A stretch of DNA of 29,034 nt from JBPCOB01 sp051000715 (GTDB taxonomy: Bacteria; Actinomycetota; Actinomycetes; JALYNC01), in assembly GCA_051000715.1 (NCBI GenBank), contig JBPCOB010000271.1, positions 1-29,034 on the forward strand. Reading direction: 5' to 3'. The notes beneath the pieces were generated by a model. The model was not told the origin of the DNA. It made no database searches and worked only from the letters and a program-made list of their open reading frames with translations. Both the position numbers and the translations under genes were made by a program. Positions within the stretch are counted from its first letter, which is position 1. The number at the start of each line of letters is the position of its first letter. Shown piece by piece: positions 8,654 through 16,477 of the stretch.

Positions 8654-8718
8654 GTGCCAGATCCCCGGTTACGCTGACGACGGAGGTTGCCGCCCATCGG
8701 CGCCGGAGGAGGAGTCCC

Positions 8719-8970
8719 GTGCCCGAGTCCCGCAGCCGCCGCAAGGCGGCGTACACCCCACCGCCGACCCGCTCGCCGAGCAAGAGGACCAGCCCGCCGT
8801 GGGTCGGACCGGTAATGCTCGCACTGTTCCTGGTCGGAATCGCCTGGTTGGTCGTCTACTACGTCTCCAACGGCGACATCGCCGGCTTCCGGCAGCTCGG
8901 GCCGTGGAACCTGGCGATCGGCTTCGGTTTCATCATCGCCGGGTTCGCGATGTCGACGCAGTGGCGATGA
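8719..8970 (+). CDS. crgA: CrgA: septation regulator, small two-helix membrane protein
   Basis: An 83-residue protein with a basic Ser/Pro-rich cytoplasmic N-terminus (1-30) and two membrane helices (about 32-52 and 60-79) joined by a short loop. It ends STQWR, the typical CrgA layout and length. CrgA interacts with FtsZ, FtsI and other division proteins and coordinates septation in actinobacteria. The GTG start has a strong Shine-Dalgarno (GGAGGAGG) about 5 bases upstream. In most relatives a trpG/pabA or sortase gene lies between pknB and crgA; here only 65 bases separate them, so crgA may be cotranscribed with the kinase operon. Confidence 0.93.
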   Translation: MPESRSRRKAAYTPPPTRSPSKRTSPPWVGPVMLALFLVGIAWLVVYYVSNGDIAGFRQLGPWNLAIGFGFIIAGFAMSTQWR

Positions 8971-9077
8971 CGAGGCAGCCACCGGCGTAAGCACATGGCT
9001 GTAAGTTACCCACAGAGGTTCTCCACACTGGGGACGAGCTCCTCGCACCGTTCGGGTTGGACCCCGCGAGCAGCCGC
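8971..9077. other. Convergent intergenic region with two DnaA-box-like sequences
   Basis: This spacer lies between the 3' ends of crgA (+) and the rhomboid gene (-). TTACCCACA (9006-9014) and TTCTCCACA (9019-9027) each differ by one base from TTATCCACA, in the same orientation 13 bases apart. TGGGGACGA (9029-9037) is a weaker match (7 of 9 to the reverse complement of TTGTCCACA). No clear Rho-independent terminator with a U-run is visible between the two converging genes. Confidence 0.4.
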
Positions 9078-9935
9078 TCAGCCGGTGAGCGCGGCGGTGC
9101 GCAACGCCGTCGTAGCAAAGATCACCAAGCTCACGGCGACCATGGTCACCAGGGCGACCGGCGTACGGCGTGACCGGGGCGCGTAGGCAAACGCCAGTCC
9201 GAGGACCGCGCCGGTGGCGAGCCCGCCGAGGTGGGCCCAGTAACCGATGTTGGGGAACACGAAGCTGAAGACCAGGTTGAGGCCGATCAGCACGGTGACC
9301 GGCTTGGTGTCCCCGCCGGCTCGACGGGTGATCACCCACCAGGCGGCGAACAGCCCGAAGATGGCCCCCGAGGCGCCCTCGCCAGCCGCACCCGGACCGG
9401 TCAGCACGTAGGAGGCGGCCGCGCCACCCAGCCCGCTGAGCAGGTACAGCGCGACGTAGCGCCACCGGCCGAGCGCACGTTCGACGGGCATGCCGACCAC
9501 GTAGAGCACGTAGAGGTTGAAGGCGATGTGAACGACTCCGACGTGCAGGAACATCGCCGTGAGCAGCCGCCAGTACTCGCCTTGAGAGACGGCGAAGTTG
9601 AACTCGGTAAACCGGCCCTCGAACCCGGCGACCGCATGCTGGAGCACGAAGGCGATCAGGATCAACGCCGCGATTACCAGCGTCACCCCGCCCTCGCTGG
9701 CAGACATCCGGCCGCCGGCCAGGGTCCGCGGAGCCCGGGTCGTGCGCGCGCCCGCGGAAATGCACTCGGGGCACTGGAAGCCCACCGAGGCGCTGGTCAT
9801 GCAGTCCGGGCAGATCGGCCGCTCGCAGCGCGTGCAGCGGACGTAGGTCTCGCGGTCGGGGTGCCGAAAGCAGGTGGGCACTGCGGCGGTGGCACCCCGT
9901 TCGTCCGGAGCGGCCGGCTCGACCGATGCGGTCAT
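9078..9935 (-). CDS. Rhomboid-family intramembrane serine protease with N-terminal zinc ribbon
   Basis: A 285-residue membrane protein. Residues 22-58 form a cysteine-rich module (C22, C34, C37, C42, C45, C55, C58, plus H25) typical of the B-box-like zinc ribbon on many actinobacterial rhomboids. Six or so membrane helices follow (about 83-280). Rhomboid catalytic elements are present: the HVGVVHIAFN helix (131-140), GASGAIFGL with nucleophile S189, and GYWAHLGGLATG with H235. The family cleaves membrane proteins within the bilayer; the substrate is unknown. The ATG lies immediately beside the ppiA stop (no gap), so the two are probably one transcript. The position next to crgA matches the PH/rhomboid-type membrane gene seen here in relatives. 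Confidence 0.93.
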   Translation of the reverse strand: MTASVEPAAPDERGATAAVPTCFRHPDRETYVRCTRCERPICPDCMTSASVGFQCPECISAGARTTRAPRTLAGGRMSASEGGVTLVIAALILIAFVLQHAVAGFEGRFTEFNFAVSQGEYWRLLTAMFLHVGVVHIAFNLYVLYVVGMPVERALGRWRYVALYLLSGLGGAAASYVLTGPGAAGEGASGAIFGLFAAWWVITRRAGGDTKPVTVLIGLNLVFSFVFPNIGYWAHLGGLATGAVLGLAFAYAPRSRRTPVALVTMVAVSLVIFATTALRTAALTG

Positions 9936-10460
<525 letters not shown>

Positions 10461-10461
10461 G

Positions 10462-10473
10462 AGGAGGCCTCCT
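10462..10473. repeat. 12-bp perfect palindrome containing the ppiA Shine-Dalgarno
   Basis: AGGAGGCCTCCT is its own reverse complement. On the ppiA message the Shine-Dalgarno AGGAGG is followed at once by its complement CCTCCT and then C-GTG. A zero-loop hairpin cannot form, so any effect would need a partial fold or a protein. The spacer between ppiA and the divergent gene at 10610 is 149 bases and must hold both promoters; I could not assign them. Confidence 0.5.
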
Positions 10474-10609
10474 GGACTGTGGGCTGGTCGCGATTGCCTT
10501 CGCCATCCTCCCACGGCGGCCGGTCGGGCGGTGTGGGTCGACGGGCGGTTGCCCGGCGTCCCGGCTGGGAAGGTCGCGATCCGGAAGCCAGGGATCGCGG
10601 AGGTGCTCG

Positions 10610-11446
10610 ATGTTCGGACGCAGGCGCAAGGACGTGGATGTCGTGGTCGTGGCCGACGGCTCCATCGACGAGAACGTGCTCGGCGAGGCCGCGGAGCCGG
10701 TTGTCGAGGACCGGTCGGCCTGGGCTCCGGACATCTTTGTTGCGGACGGGCCCCGTCGGCGCGGCGGCGGGTCGCGCGGCCACGCGCGGGCACTCGCTCC
10801 GCGGGTCAGCGCCGCGCGGGCGGCGGTCTCGCCGTACGCCGTCACGACGCGCAATCGTCTCGCCCCGGCGGTGGCCGGCGCGCGGGATCGGGTTGTGCCC
10901 GCTGTTGCTGGAGCGCGCGAGACGCTGGTCGGCACGGTCCGCCCAGCGGTCACCGGTGCGATGAGCACCGCGGTGGCGGCGGCGCGCGAAAGCAGGCCCG
11001 ACCGGTCGGAGGGCCGCCGCCGCACTGCTGCCGCTCTGGCGGCATTGCGTGGGGAGCTGCCGCCACGGCAGCGGCGCGGGCCGGTGGCCTTGATCAGCCT
11101 TCTGGTGGGGGCGGCGGCCGGGGCGGCGGCCGGTTTTGTCCTCCGTCGTGCGGCCGCGCCCAGCGAGCCGTCCTACCTTCCGGCAAGTGCTCCGGCGTCC
11201 ACTCCGCCGCCGCCACGGGAGTCAGCCGCCGCGGCGCCCGAGACGACCGTGGCGCTGCCCCTTCGCGAGAACGATGACACGCCGGCCGCGGCGGACGAGC
11301 CGACAGGCATGCCGTCCGGCCTGGGTTGGCCGGAGCAGTCCGGCGAGCCGTTCGCGGACTCGGACCTGGACGCAGTCATTGCGATGGACGATGTCGACCA
11401 GACGCTCGCCGATGACTCCAGCGAGACCCACAAGCCCACCGCCTAG
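10610..11446 (+). CDS. Alanine-rich single-pass membrane protein of unknown function
   Basis: A 278-residue protein I cannot name with confidence. It begins MFGRRRKDVDVVVVADGS and has a long Ala/Val/Arg-rich stretch (about 60-130) in which an 11-residue unit is loosely repeated (LAPAVAGARDR, VVPAVAGARET, VRPAVTGAMST). This predicts amphipathic helices. A hydrophobic, glycine/alanine-rich membrane helix (about 156-175) ends in FVLRRAA, followed by an acidic Pro-rich tail ending DVDQTLADDSSETHKPTA. The layout recalls actinobacterial DUF5324/YtxH-like envelope proteins, which occur near this locus, but that is inference. The ATG start has GGAGG about 8 bases upstream. It is divergent from ppiA and convergent with proS. 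Confidence 0.8.
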   Translation: MFGRRRKDVDVVVVADGSIDENVLGEAAEPVVEDRSAWAPDIFVADGPRRRGGGSRGHARALAPRVSAARAAVSPYAVTTRNRLAPAVAGARDRVVPAVAGARETLVGTVRPAVTGAMSTAVAAARESRPDRSEGRRRTAAALAALRGELPPRQRRGPVALISLLVGAAAGAAAGFVLRRAAAPSEPSYLPASAPASTPPPPRESAAAAPETTVALPLRENDDTPAAADEPTGMPSGLGWPEQSGEPFADSDLDAVIAMDDVDQTLADDSSETHKPTA

Positions 11447-11494
11447 TCGGGAAGTGGAGCGGGGCAGGTGACTGCCGGACCGGGCCGTGTCGGG

Positions 11495-12934
11495 TCAGTA
11501 CGCCCGGCCGAAGAGCACGGCCTGCCCGTAAGCCGACGCCTGTACGCACCGCACGCACCGGCCCGTCCGGGTCGGACCGCCGAGCGGCAGGCAGCGGGGC
11601 GTGGCCGTGGTCAGCGCCTTGATGTCGTCCTCGCATTCGGGCCGGCCGCAGTGCAGGGCCAGTGCGAAACCGGCCGCAACAGCGCGCTCAAAGCCGGCCC
11701 AGTCCTCGACCGCGGCCGTCCGCTCCTCCCGGAACCGGTGGGCGCGGTCCAGCAGTTCGGCCTGCATCTCCTGGAGCAGCCGGGGCAGGGCGCCGGCGAC
11801 GGTGTCGAGGGGCAGCTGCTCCTTGCCGTCGCCGAGCCGGCGCGCCAACGTGGCCACCCCGGCGGCTAGATCGCGTGGCCCCAGCTCTAGCCGCAGGGGC
11901 GCTCCGCGCAACTCCCAGTCGTGGAACTTGAAGCCTGGTGAGACCGCACGGGTGTCCACGTGTACCCGTACGCCGGCGGCCGCCAGCTCGGCCGCGAGGC
12001 GTTCCGCGGCGGCCGTTGTCCCGGCCAGCGTGTCGGTTCGGCCGATCGGCACGATGACGACCTGGTAAGGCGCCAAGCGTGGGGGAAGCACCAGCCCTTG
12101 GTCGTCACCGTGGGTCATGATGACCCCGCCGATCATCCGGGTGCTCATGCCCCACGACGTCGTGTGGGCGAGGGTGAGGGCGCCGGACTCGGCGGTGTAC
12201 CGGATCCCGAAGGCCGATGCGAAGTTCGTTCCTAGGTAGTGCGACGTACCGGCCTGCAGGGCGCGGCCGTCGCGCATCATCCCCTCGATGGCGAACGTGC
12301 GCACCGCACCGGCAAACCGCTCGCCCGGTGTCTTCTCACCGGCGACCACCGGCATAGCCGCGACGTCGCGAGCAACCTCTTCGTAGAACCCCAGGGCGGT
12401 CATCGTCTCGGCCATGGCGTCGGCCTCGTCGACATGGGCGGTGTGCCCCTCCTGCCACAGGAACTCCGTGGTCCGCAGGAACAGCCGCGGCCGCAGCTCC
12501 CAGCGCACCACGTTCGCCCACTGGTTGATCAGCAGCGGCAAGTCGCGGTAGGAGCTGATCCAGCGGGCGAACATCTCGCCGATCACGGTCTCGGAGGTCG
12601 GCCGCACGATCAGCGGCTCCTCGAGTTCCTTGCCGCCGGCGATAGTGACGACCGCCAGCTCGGGCGAGAAGCCCTCGACGTGCTGGGCCTCCTTGCGCAG
12701 GTGGCCTTCCGGGATGAGCAACGGGAAGTAGGCGTTCGAGTGCCCGGTCGCCTTGATCCGTGCGTCAAGCTCCGCTTGAAGCAGCTCCCAGATGCGGTAG
12801 CCGTACGGCCGGATGACCATCGTTCCCTTGACCGGGCCGCGGTCAGCGAGCTCCGCTCTCAGGACCACCTCGTTGTACCAGGCGGAGAAGTCCTCGCTCT
12901 GGGGCGTCACACCCTTGTCGCGTCCGCCTTGCAC
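11495..12934 (-). CDS. proS: Prolyl-tRNA synthetase, eukaryote/archaeal-like type
   Basis: A 479-residue class II aminoacyl-tRNA synthetase that charges tRNA-Pro. RPTSET (111-116) and RWELRPRLFLRTTEFLWQEGHTAH (144-167) are the motif 1/2 regions, and HTTSWGMSTRMIGGVIMTHGDDQGLVLPP carries motif 3. An anticodon-binding domain follows. The C-terminal domain has cysteines (CGRPEC and CVRC) that can bind zinc, and the chain ends in Tyr, as in eukaryote/archaeal-type ProS. There is no bacterial-type editing insertion. The GTG at 12934 is chosen because GGAGG lies 9 bases upstream and the N-terminus then aligns with relatives (about nine residues before TPQ). GTG at 12910, eight codons later, is the alternative. 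Its place beside tRNA-Ala near gyrA is not part of the common core order. Confidence 0.93.
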   Translation of the reverse strand: MQGGRDKGVTPQSEDFSAWYNEVVLRAELADRGPVKGTMVIRPYGYRIWELLQAELDARIKATGHSNAYFPLLIPEGHLRKEAQHVEGFSPELAVVTIAGGKELEEPLIVRPTSETVIGEMFARWISSYRDLPLLINQWANVVRWELRPRLFLRTTEFLWQEGHTAHVDEADAMAETMTALGFYEEVARDVAAMPVVAGEKTPGERFAGAVRTFAIEGMMRDGRALQAGTSHYLGTNFASAFGIRYTAESGALTLAHTTSWGMSTRMIGGVIMTHGDDQGLVLPPRLAPYQVVIVPIGRTDTLAGTTAAAERLAAELAAAGVRVHVDTRAVSPGFKFHDWELRGAPLRLELGPRDLAAGVATLARRLGDGKEQLPLDTVAGALPRLLQEMQAELLDRAHRFREERTAAVEDWAGFERAVAAGFALALHCGRPECEDDIKALTTATPRCLPLGGPTRTGRCVRCVQASAYGQAVLFGRAY

Positions 12935-12999
12935 GGCCAGGGGCCTCCAGAGACTTGAGTGGCGATGCGGTGCCGTACGGACCCGCACCAAGACAACGG

Positions 13000-13072
13000 T
13001 GGAGACGAGGGGACTCGAACCCCTAACCCCCGCCTTGCAAAGGCGGTGCTCTGCCAGTTGAGCTACGCCCCC
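13000..13072 (-). tRNA. tRNA-Ala (anticodon TGC)
   Basis: The minus strand gives a standard 73-base cloverleaf. The acceptor stem GGGGGCG pairs with CGTCTCC, including two G-T pairs. The D-arm is AGCTCAACTGGCAGAGC, the anticodon loop TTTGCAA gives TGC, and the T-arm is GGGGTTCGAGTCCCC. CCA is not encoded. A tRNA-Ile/tRNA-Ala pair downstream of gyrA is standard in actinobacteria. Confidence 0.97.
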
Positions 13073-13083
13073 GGTTCGCGGGC

Positions 13084-13212
13084 CTAGCGCAGGTCCACCG
13101 GCTTGATTGCCTCTGCCCATAGATCTTGCTCGGCCCGCCGGGCGCGGGTACGCCGCAACGCCAGCAGGCCTCCCGCGATCGCGGCCATCATGAGCAGTAG
13201 CGTCTTCGGCAC
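13084..13212 (-). CDS. DLW-39 family small protein (42 residues)
   Basis: A 42-residue gene wedged between tRNA-Ile and tRNA-Ala. Translation runs MPKTLLLMMAAIAGGLLALR, then RTRARRAEQDLWAEAIKPVDLR. It has one hydrophobic helix (about 4-19), a basic stretch and then the diagnostic Asp-Leu-Trp motif (30-32). DLW-39 proteins are tiny actinobacterial proteins found at exactly this place between gyrA and the tRNAs; their function is unknown. The GTG start has AGGGGG about 6 bases upstream. It is probably a tail-anchored or N-anchored membrane peptide. Confidence 0.9.
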   Translation of the reverse strand: MPKTLLLMMAAIAGGLLALRRTRARRAEQDLWAEAIKPVDLR

Positions 13213-13278
13213 GAAGGCCCCCTACGTGGTGCGCGAGCGGAGTGATTCCGGACGCGCTCAAGGCTACCTAAGCCGGTC

Positions 13279-13290
13279 AGCGGTACCGCT
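13279..13290. repeat. 12-bp perfect palindrome between DLW-39 gene and tRNA-Ile
   Basis: AGCGGTACCGCT is self-complementary and lies 67 bases upstream of the DLW-39 start. A second imperfect hairpin (GGCGG at 13320-13324, CCGCC at 13331-13335) lies 11 bases beyond the 3' end of tRNA-Ile and could help end that transcript, though no U-run follows. The role of either is unproven. Confidence 0.35.
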
Positions 13291-13345
13291 CCCCTGTCAG
13301 GCGGTGCCGATCGGCCGTTGGCGGGGATCTCCGCCGCGCGCGCAG

Positions 13346-13419
13346 TGGGCCTGGGAGGACTTGAACCTCCGGCCTCATCCTTATCAGGGGTGCGCTCTAA
13401 CCAGCTGAGCTACAGGCCC
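13346..13419 (-). tRNA. tRNA-Ile (anticodon GAT)
   Basis: The minus strand gives a 74-base cloverleaf. The acceptor stem GGGCCTG pairs with CAGGCCC, with discriminator A at 13346. The D-arm is AGCTCAGCTGGTTAGAGC. The anticodon stem CACCC/GGATG (with G-T pairs) and loop CTGATAA give GAT, and the T-arm is GGAGGTTCAAGTCCTCC. CCA is not encoded. It follows the DUF3566 gene directly, as in mycobacteria and streptomycetes. Confidence 0.97.
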
Positions 13420-13449
13420 GGGCAAGCAAGCAGGTTACCGCACGGACCC

Positions 13450-13932
13450 TCACTCCCGTTCGGTCAGCGTCACCTCGATCCCCCCGACCAGCTCGGCGCA
13501 CAAGTTGTACAGGAAGGCGCCCAGCGTGGATAACGCGCTGAACAGCAGCACGTTGACCGCGCCGACCAATGCGGCCCAGCCCAGAATCCGGCGGAACTCG
13601 AAGATGTTCGACACCCCGCCCGCGGCCGTGCCGTTGCCCGAGTCGGTCAACACTCCGAGGGTGTTCTGCAGCGATTCGAAGACCCCCATGGCGTTGAGTA
13701 CGCCGTAGAGCACCGATACGGCGACCACCCACACCACCAGCAGTGCGAGCGAGAACACGAAGGTGAACTTCAGTACCGACCAGGGATCGATGCGCCGGAC
13801 CGCGAGCCGGGCCCGGCGCGGCCCGCGCCGGGCAGCCACCCCGGAATCGGCCGTTCCCGCCGCGGTACGGTCCCGGTACGGCGAGGTGGCGGTGGTCGTG
13901 GCAGCCAAGGCGTGCTCCTCCGGCCCACTCAT
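13450..13932 (-). CDS. DUF3566 transmembrane protein downstream of gyrA
   Basis: A 160-residue membrane protein of the DUF3566 family, which sits downstream of gyrA in most actinobacteria (Rv0007 in M. tuberculosis). The N-terminal 45 residues are disordered and Arg/Ala-rich. RRIDPWSVLKFTFVFSLALL (46-65) is the family's most recognisable stretch and starts a first membrane helix (about 54-78). A second helix lies at about 117-138, and the C-terminus ends in ELVGGIEVTLTE, also typical. The ATG lies 2 bases after the gyrA stop, so it is surely cotranscribed with gyrA. Molecular function is unknown. Confidence 0.93.
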   Translation of the reverse strand: MSGPEEHALAATTTATSPYRDRTAAGTADSGVAARRGPRRARLAVRRIDPWSVLKFTFVFSLALLVVWVVAVSVLYGVLNAMGVFESLQNTLGVLTDSGNGTAAGGVSNIFEFRRILGWAALVGAVNVLLFSALSTLGAFLYNLCAELVGGIEVTLTERE

Positions 13933-13934
13933 CG

Positions 13935-16439
13935 TCAGGGCGCCCCGCCGGTCGGACCCGGCGCAGCACCGTTTGTGACCTCAGGTTCGTCCGCATTGCG
14001 GGCAACCGCCACCAGCGACACCCCGGCCGGAAGGTGAATAAGCCGTACCCCCATCGTCTGCCGCTGTGCCCGGCGGACCTCGCGGGCGCTGGTGCGGATC
14101 ACCCCGCCGTTGGACGTGATCGCATACAGCTCGTCTTCGAGACGCACGATCAAGGCTCCGACGAGCTGGCCCCGCCGGGCTACCACCTTCGCGGTGAGAA
14201 CTCCCTTGCCGCCGCGGCCCTGCAGCGGGTATTCCTCAATCTTCGTCCGCTTGGCGAATCCACCGTCGGTGGCCACCAGCACGTCGGCGCCCGGGCGTAC
14301 CACCATCATCGCCAGCAGCTCGTCGGCGGCGCCGAACCGCATTCCGATCACACCGCTGGTGGCACGCCCCATCGGCCGCAGCGCCTCGTCACCGGCCGAG
14401 AAGCGGATCGACTGCGCCTTGCGGCTGACCAGCAGCAGCTCGTCGTCGGCCGAGATCAGGGCGGCCCCGATGAGCTCGTCGTCGTCCCGGAGGTTGATGG
14501 CGATCAGCCCGCTGGCCCGGGCGTTGTCGAAGTCGGCCAACGGCGACTTCTTGACCAGCCCCCGCTTGGTGGCGAGCACGAGGTAGGGAGCGACCTGGTA
14601 GTGGGGGATGTCGATGACCTGGGCGATCTTCTCGTCCGGCTGGAAAGCCAGGATGTTCGCGACGTGTTGGCCGCGCGCGGTGCGCTGCTGCTCGGGCAGC
14701 TCGTGCGCCTTCGCCCGGTAGACGCGCCCCTTGTTGGTGAAGAACAGGATCCAGTCGTGCGTCGTCGTGACGAAGAAGTGCTCGACGATGTCGTCCTGCT
14801 TGAGCTGCGCGCCCTGGACGCCCTTGCCGCCGCGCCGCTGCGAGCGGTAGAGGTCGGTCTTGGTCCGCTTCGCGTAGCCGCCGCGGGTGATCGTTACCAC
14901 CACGTCCTCGCGGGCGATCAGATCCTCCATGGACATGTCGCCCTCGTACGGCACCAGCCGGGTACGCCGCTCGTCGCCGTACTTCTCGACCACCTCACCG
15001 AGCTCGGCGCGGATGATGCCGCGCTGGCGCTCGGGCCGGTCCAGGATCTCGTTGAGGTCGGTGATCCGCTGCTGCAGCTCGGCGAACTCGTCGATGATCC
15101 GCTGCCGCTCCAGGGCGGCCAACCGCCGCAGCTGCATATCCAGGATCGCGGTGGCCTGGATCTCGTCGATGTCGAGCAGCGTCATCAGGCCGCCGCGGGC
15201 GGCCTCCGCGGACTCGCTGCCCCGGATCAGCGCGATCACCGCGTCGAGCTGGTCCAGTGCCTTGAGCAGCGCCCGCAGGATGTGGGCCCGCTCCTCCGCC
15301 TTGCGTAGCCGGAAGCGAGTCCGGCGTACGACGACGTCGATCTGGTGGGCGACGTAGTACCGGACGAACTGGTCCAGCCGCAGGGTCCGCGGCACCCCGT
15401 CGACGATCGCCAGCATGTTGGCACCGAACGTCGTCTGCAGCTGGGTGTGCTTGTAGAGGTTGTTGAGCACCACCTTCGCGACCGCGTCCCGCTTGAGGGT
15501 GATGACCAGCCGGCGGCCGACCCGGTCGGAGCTCTCGTCGGCGATGTCGGCGATGCCGCCCATCCGGCCGTCCTTGACCAGCTCCGCGATGGACTCGGCC
15601 AGGTTGTCCGGGTTGACCTGGTAGGGCAGCTCGGTCACCACGAGCGTGGTGCGCCCCCGGGCGTCCTCCTCGACGGTTACCACGGCCCGCATTCGGATGG
15701 CGCCGCGGCCGGTCCGGTAGGCCTCCTCGATCCCGTCATGTCCCACGATCAGCCCGTGCGTCGGGAAGTCGGGACCCTTGACCCGCTCGACCAGCGCGTC
15801 GAGCAGTTCCTCGTCGGTGGCCTCAGGGTGGTCGAGCGCCCAGATGACGCCGGCCGCCACCTCTCGCAGGTTGTGCGGCGGGATCTTGGTGGCCATCCCG
15901 ACCGCGATGCCTTCACTGCCGTTCACCAGCAGGTTCGGGATGCGGCTGGGCAGGATCTGCGGCTCGACGGTGTTGCCGGCGTAGTTGGGCTGGAAGTCGA
16001 CGGTCTCCTCTTCGATGTCCCGCAGCATCTCCATGGCCAGCGAGGCCAGCCGGCACTCGGTGTAGCGGTACGCCGCCGCCGGGTCGTTGCCGGGCGAGCC
16101 GAAGTTGCCCTGCGGGTCGATCATCGGATAGCGCAGCGACCACGGCTGGGCCATCCGCACCAGGGCGTCGTACAGGGCCCCGTCGCCGTGCGGGTGGTAG
16201 TTCCCCATGACGTCGCCGACGACCCGGCCGCACTTGACATAGTTGCGGTCGGGCCGGAACCCCGAGTCGTACATGCCGTAGAGAATCTTGCGGTGGACCG
16301 GCTTCAGGCCGTCGCGAACCTCGGGTAGCGCCCGACCGACGATCACCGACATCGCGTAGTCGATGTAGCTGCGCTGCATCTCGAGCTGGATGTCGACCGG
16401 CTCGACCCGGTCGCTCGGTGGTGGCGTGACGTCGACCAC
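13935..16439 (-). CDS. gyrA: DNA gyrase subunit A
   Basis: An 834-residue breakage-reunion subunit of DNA gyrase (A2B2), which introduces negative supercoils using ATP. It carries the family start (IQLEMQRSYIDYAMSVIVGRALPEVRDGLKPVHRKIL), the catalytic tyrosine Y126 in YRYTE, and the GyrA-box QRRGGKG (about 14820-14845), needed for DNA wrapping, leading the C-terminal beta-pinwheel. The quinolone pocket reads HPHGDGALYD (82-91), with Gly87 where E. coli has Ser83 and M. tuberculosis Ala90. Tyr124 stands where the family usually has Met, two residues before the catalytic Tyr. The ATG start is 38 bases after the gyrB stop, so gyrBA is an operon. Confidence 0.98.
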   Translation of the reverse strand: MVDVTPPPSDRVEPVDIQLEMQRSYIDYAMSVIVGRALPEVRDGLKPVHRKILYGMYDSGFRPDRNYVKCGRVVGDVMGNYHPHGDGALYDALVRMAQPWSLRYPMIDPQGNFGSPGNDPAAAYRYTECRLASLAMEMLRDIEEETVDFQPNYAGNTVEPQILPSRIPNLLVNGSEGIAVGMATKIPPHNLREVAAGVIWALDHPEATDEELLDALVERVKGPDFPTHGLIVGHDGIEEAYRTGRGAIRMRAVVTVEEDARGRTTLVVTELPYQVNPDNLAESIAELVKDGRMGGIADIADESSDRVGRRLVITLKRDAVAKVVLNNLYKHTQLQTTFGANMLAIVDGVPRTLRLDQFVRYYVAHQIDVVVRRTRFRLRKAEERAHILRALLKALDQLDAVIALIRGSESAEAARGGLMTLLDIDEIQATAILDMQLRRLAALERQRIIDEFAELQQRITDLNEILDRPERQRGIIRAELGEVVEKYGDERRTRLVPYEGDMSMEDLIAREDVVVTITRGGYAKRTKTDLYRSQRRGGKGVQGAQLKQDDIVEHFFVTTTHDWILFFTNKGRVYRAKAHELPEQQRTARGQHVANILAFQPDEKIAQVIDIPHYQVAPYLVLATKRGLVKKSPLADFDNARASGLIAINLRDDDELIGAALISADDELLLVSRKAQSIRFSAGDEALRPMGRATSGVIGMRFGAADELLAMMVVRPGADVLVATDGGFAKRTKIEEYPLQGRGGKGVLTAKVVARRGQLVGALIVRLEDELYAITSNGGVIRTSAREVRRAQRQTMGVRLIHLPAGVSLVAVARNADEPEVTNGAAPGPTGGAP

Positions 16440-16477
16440 GGGCTCTCTTTCGTCCTAGCTCGCCGGGCGGGCCCGGG

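Noticed and set aside
13320..13335. Rho-independent terminator after tRNA-Ile
   Set aside because: The hairpin is short (five pairs) with no U-run on the transcribed strand; kept only as a note.
14034..15308. 424-codon plus-strand open frame opposite gyrA
   Set aside because: It is the mirror frame of a conserved gyrA, with no start signals or recognisable domain.
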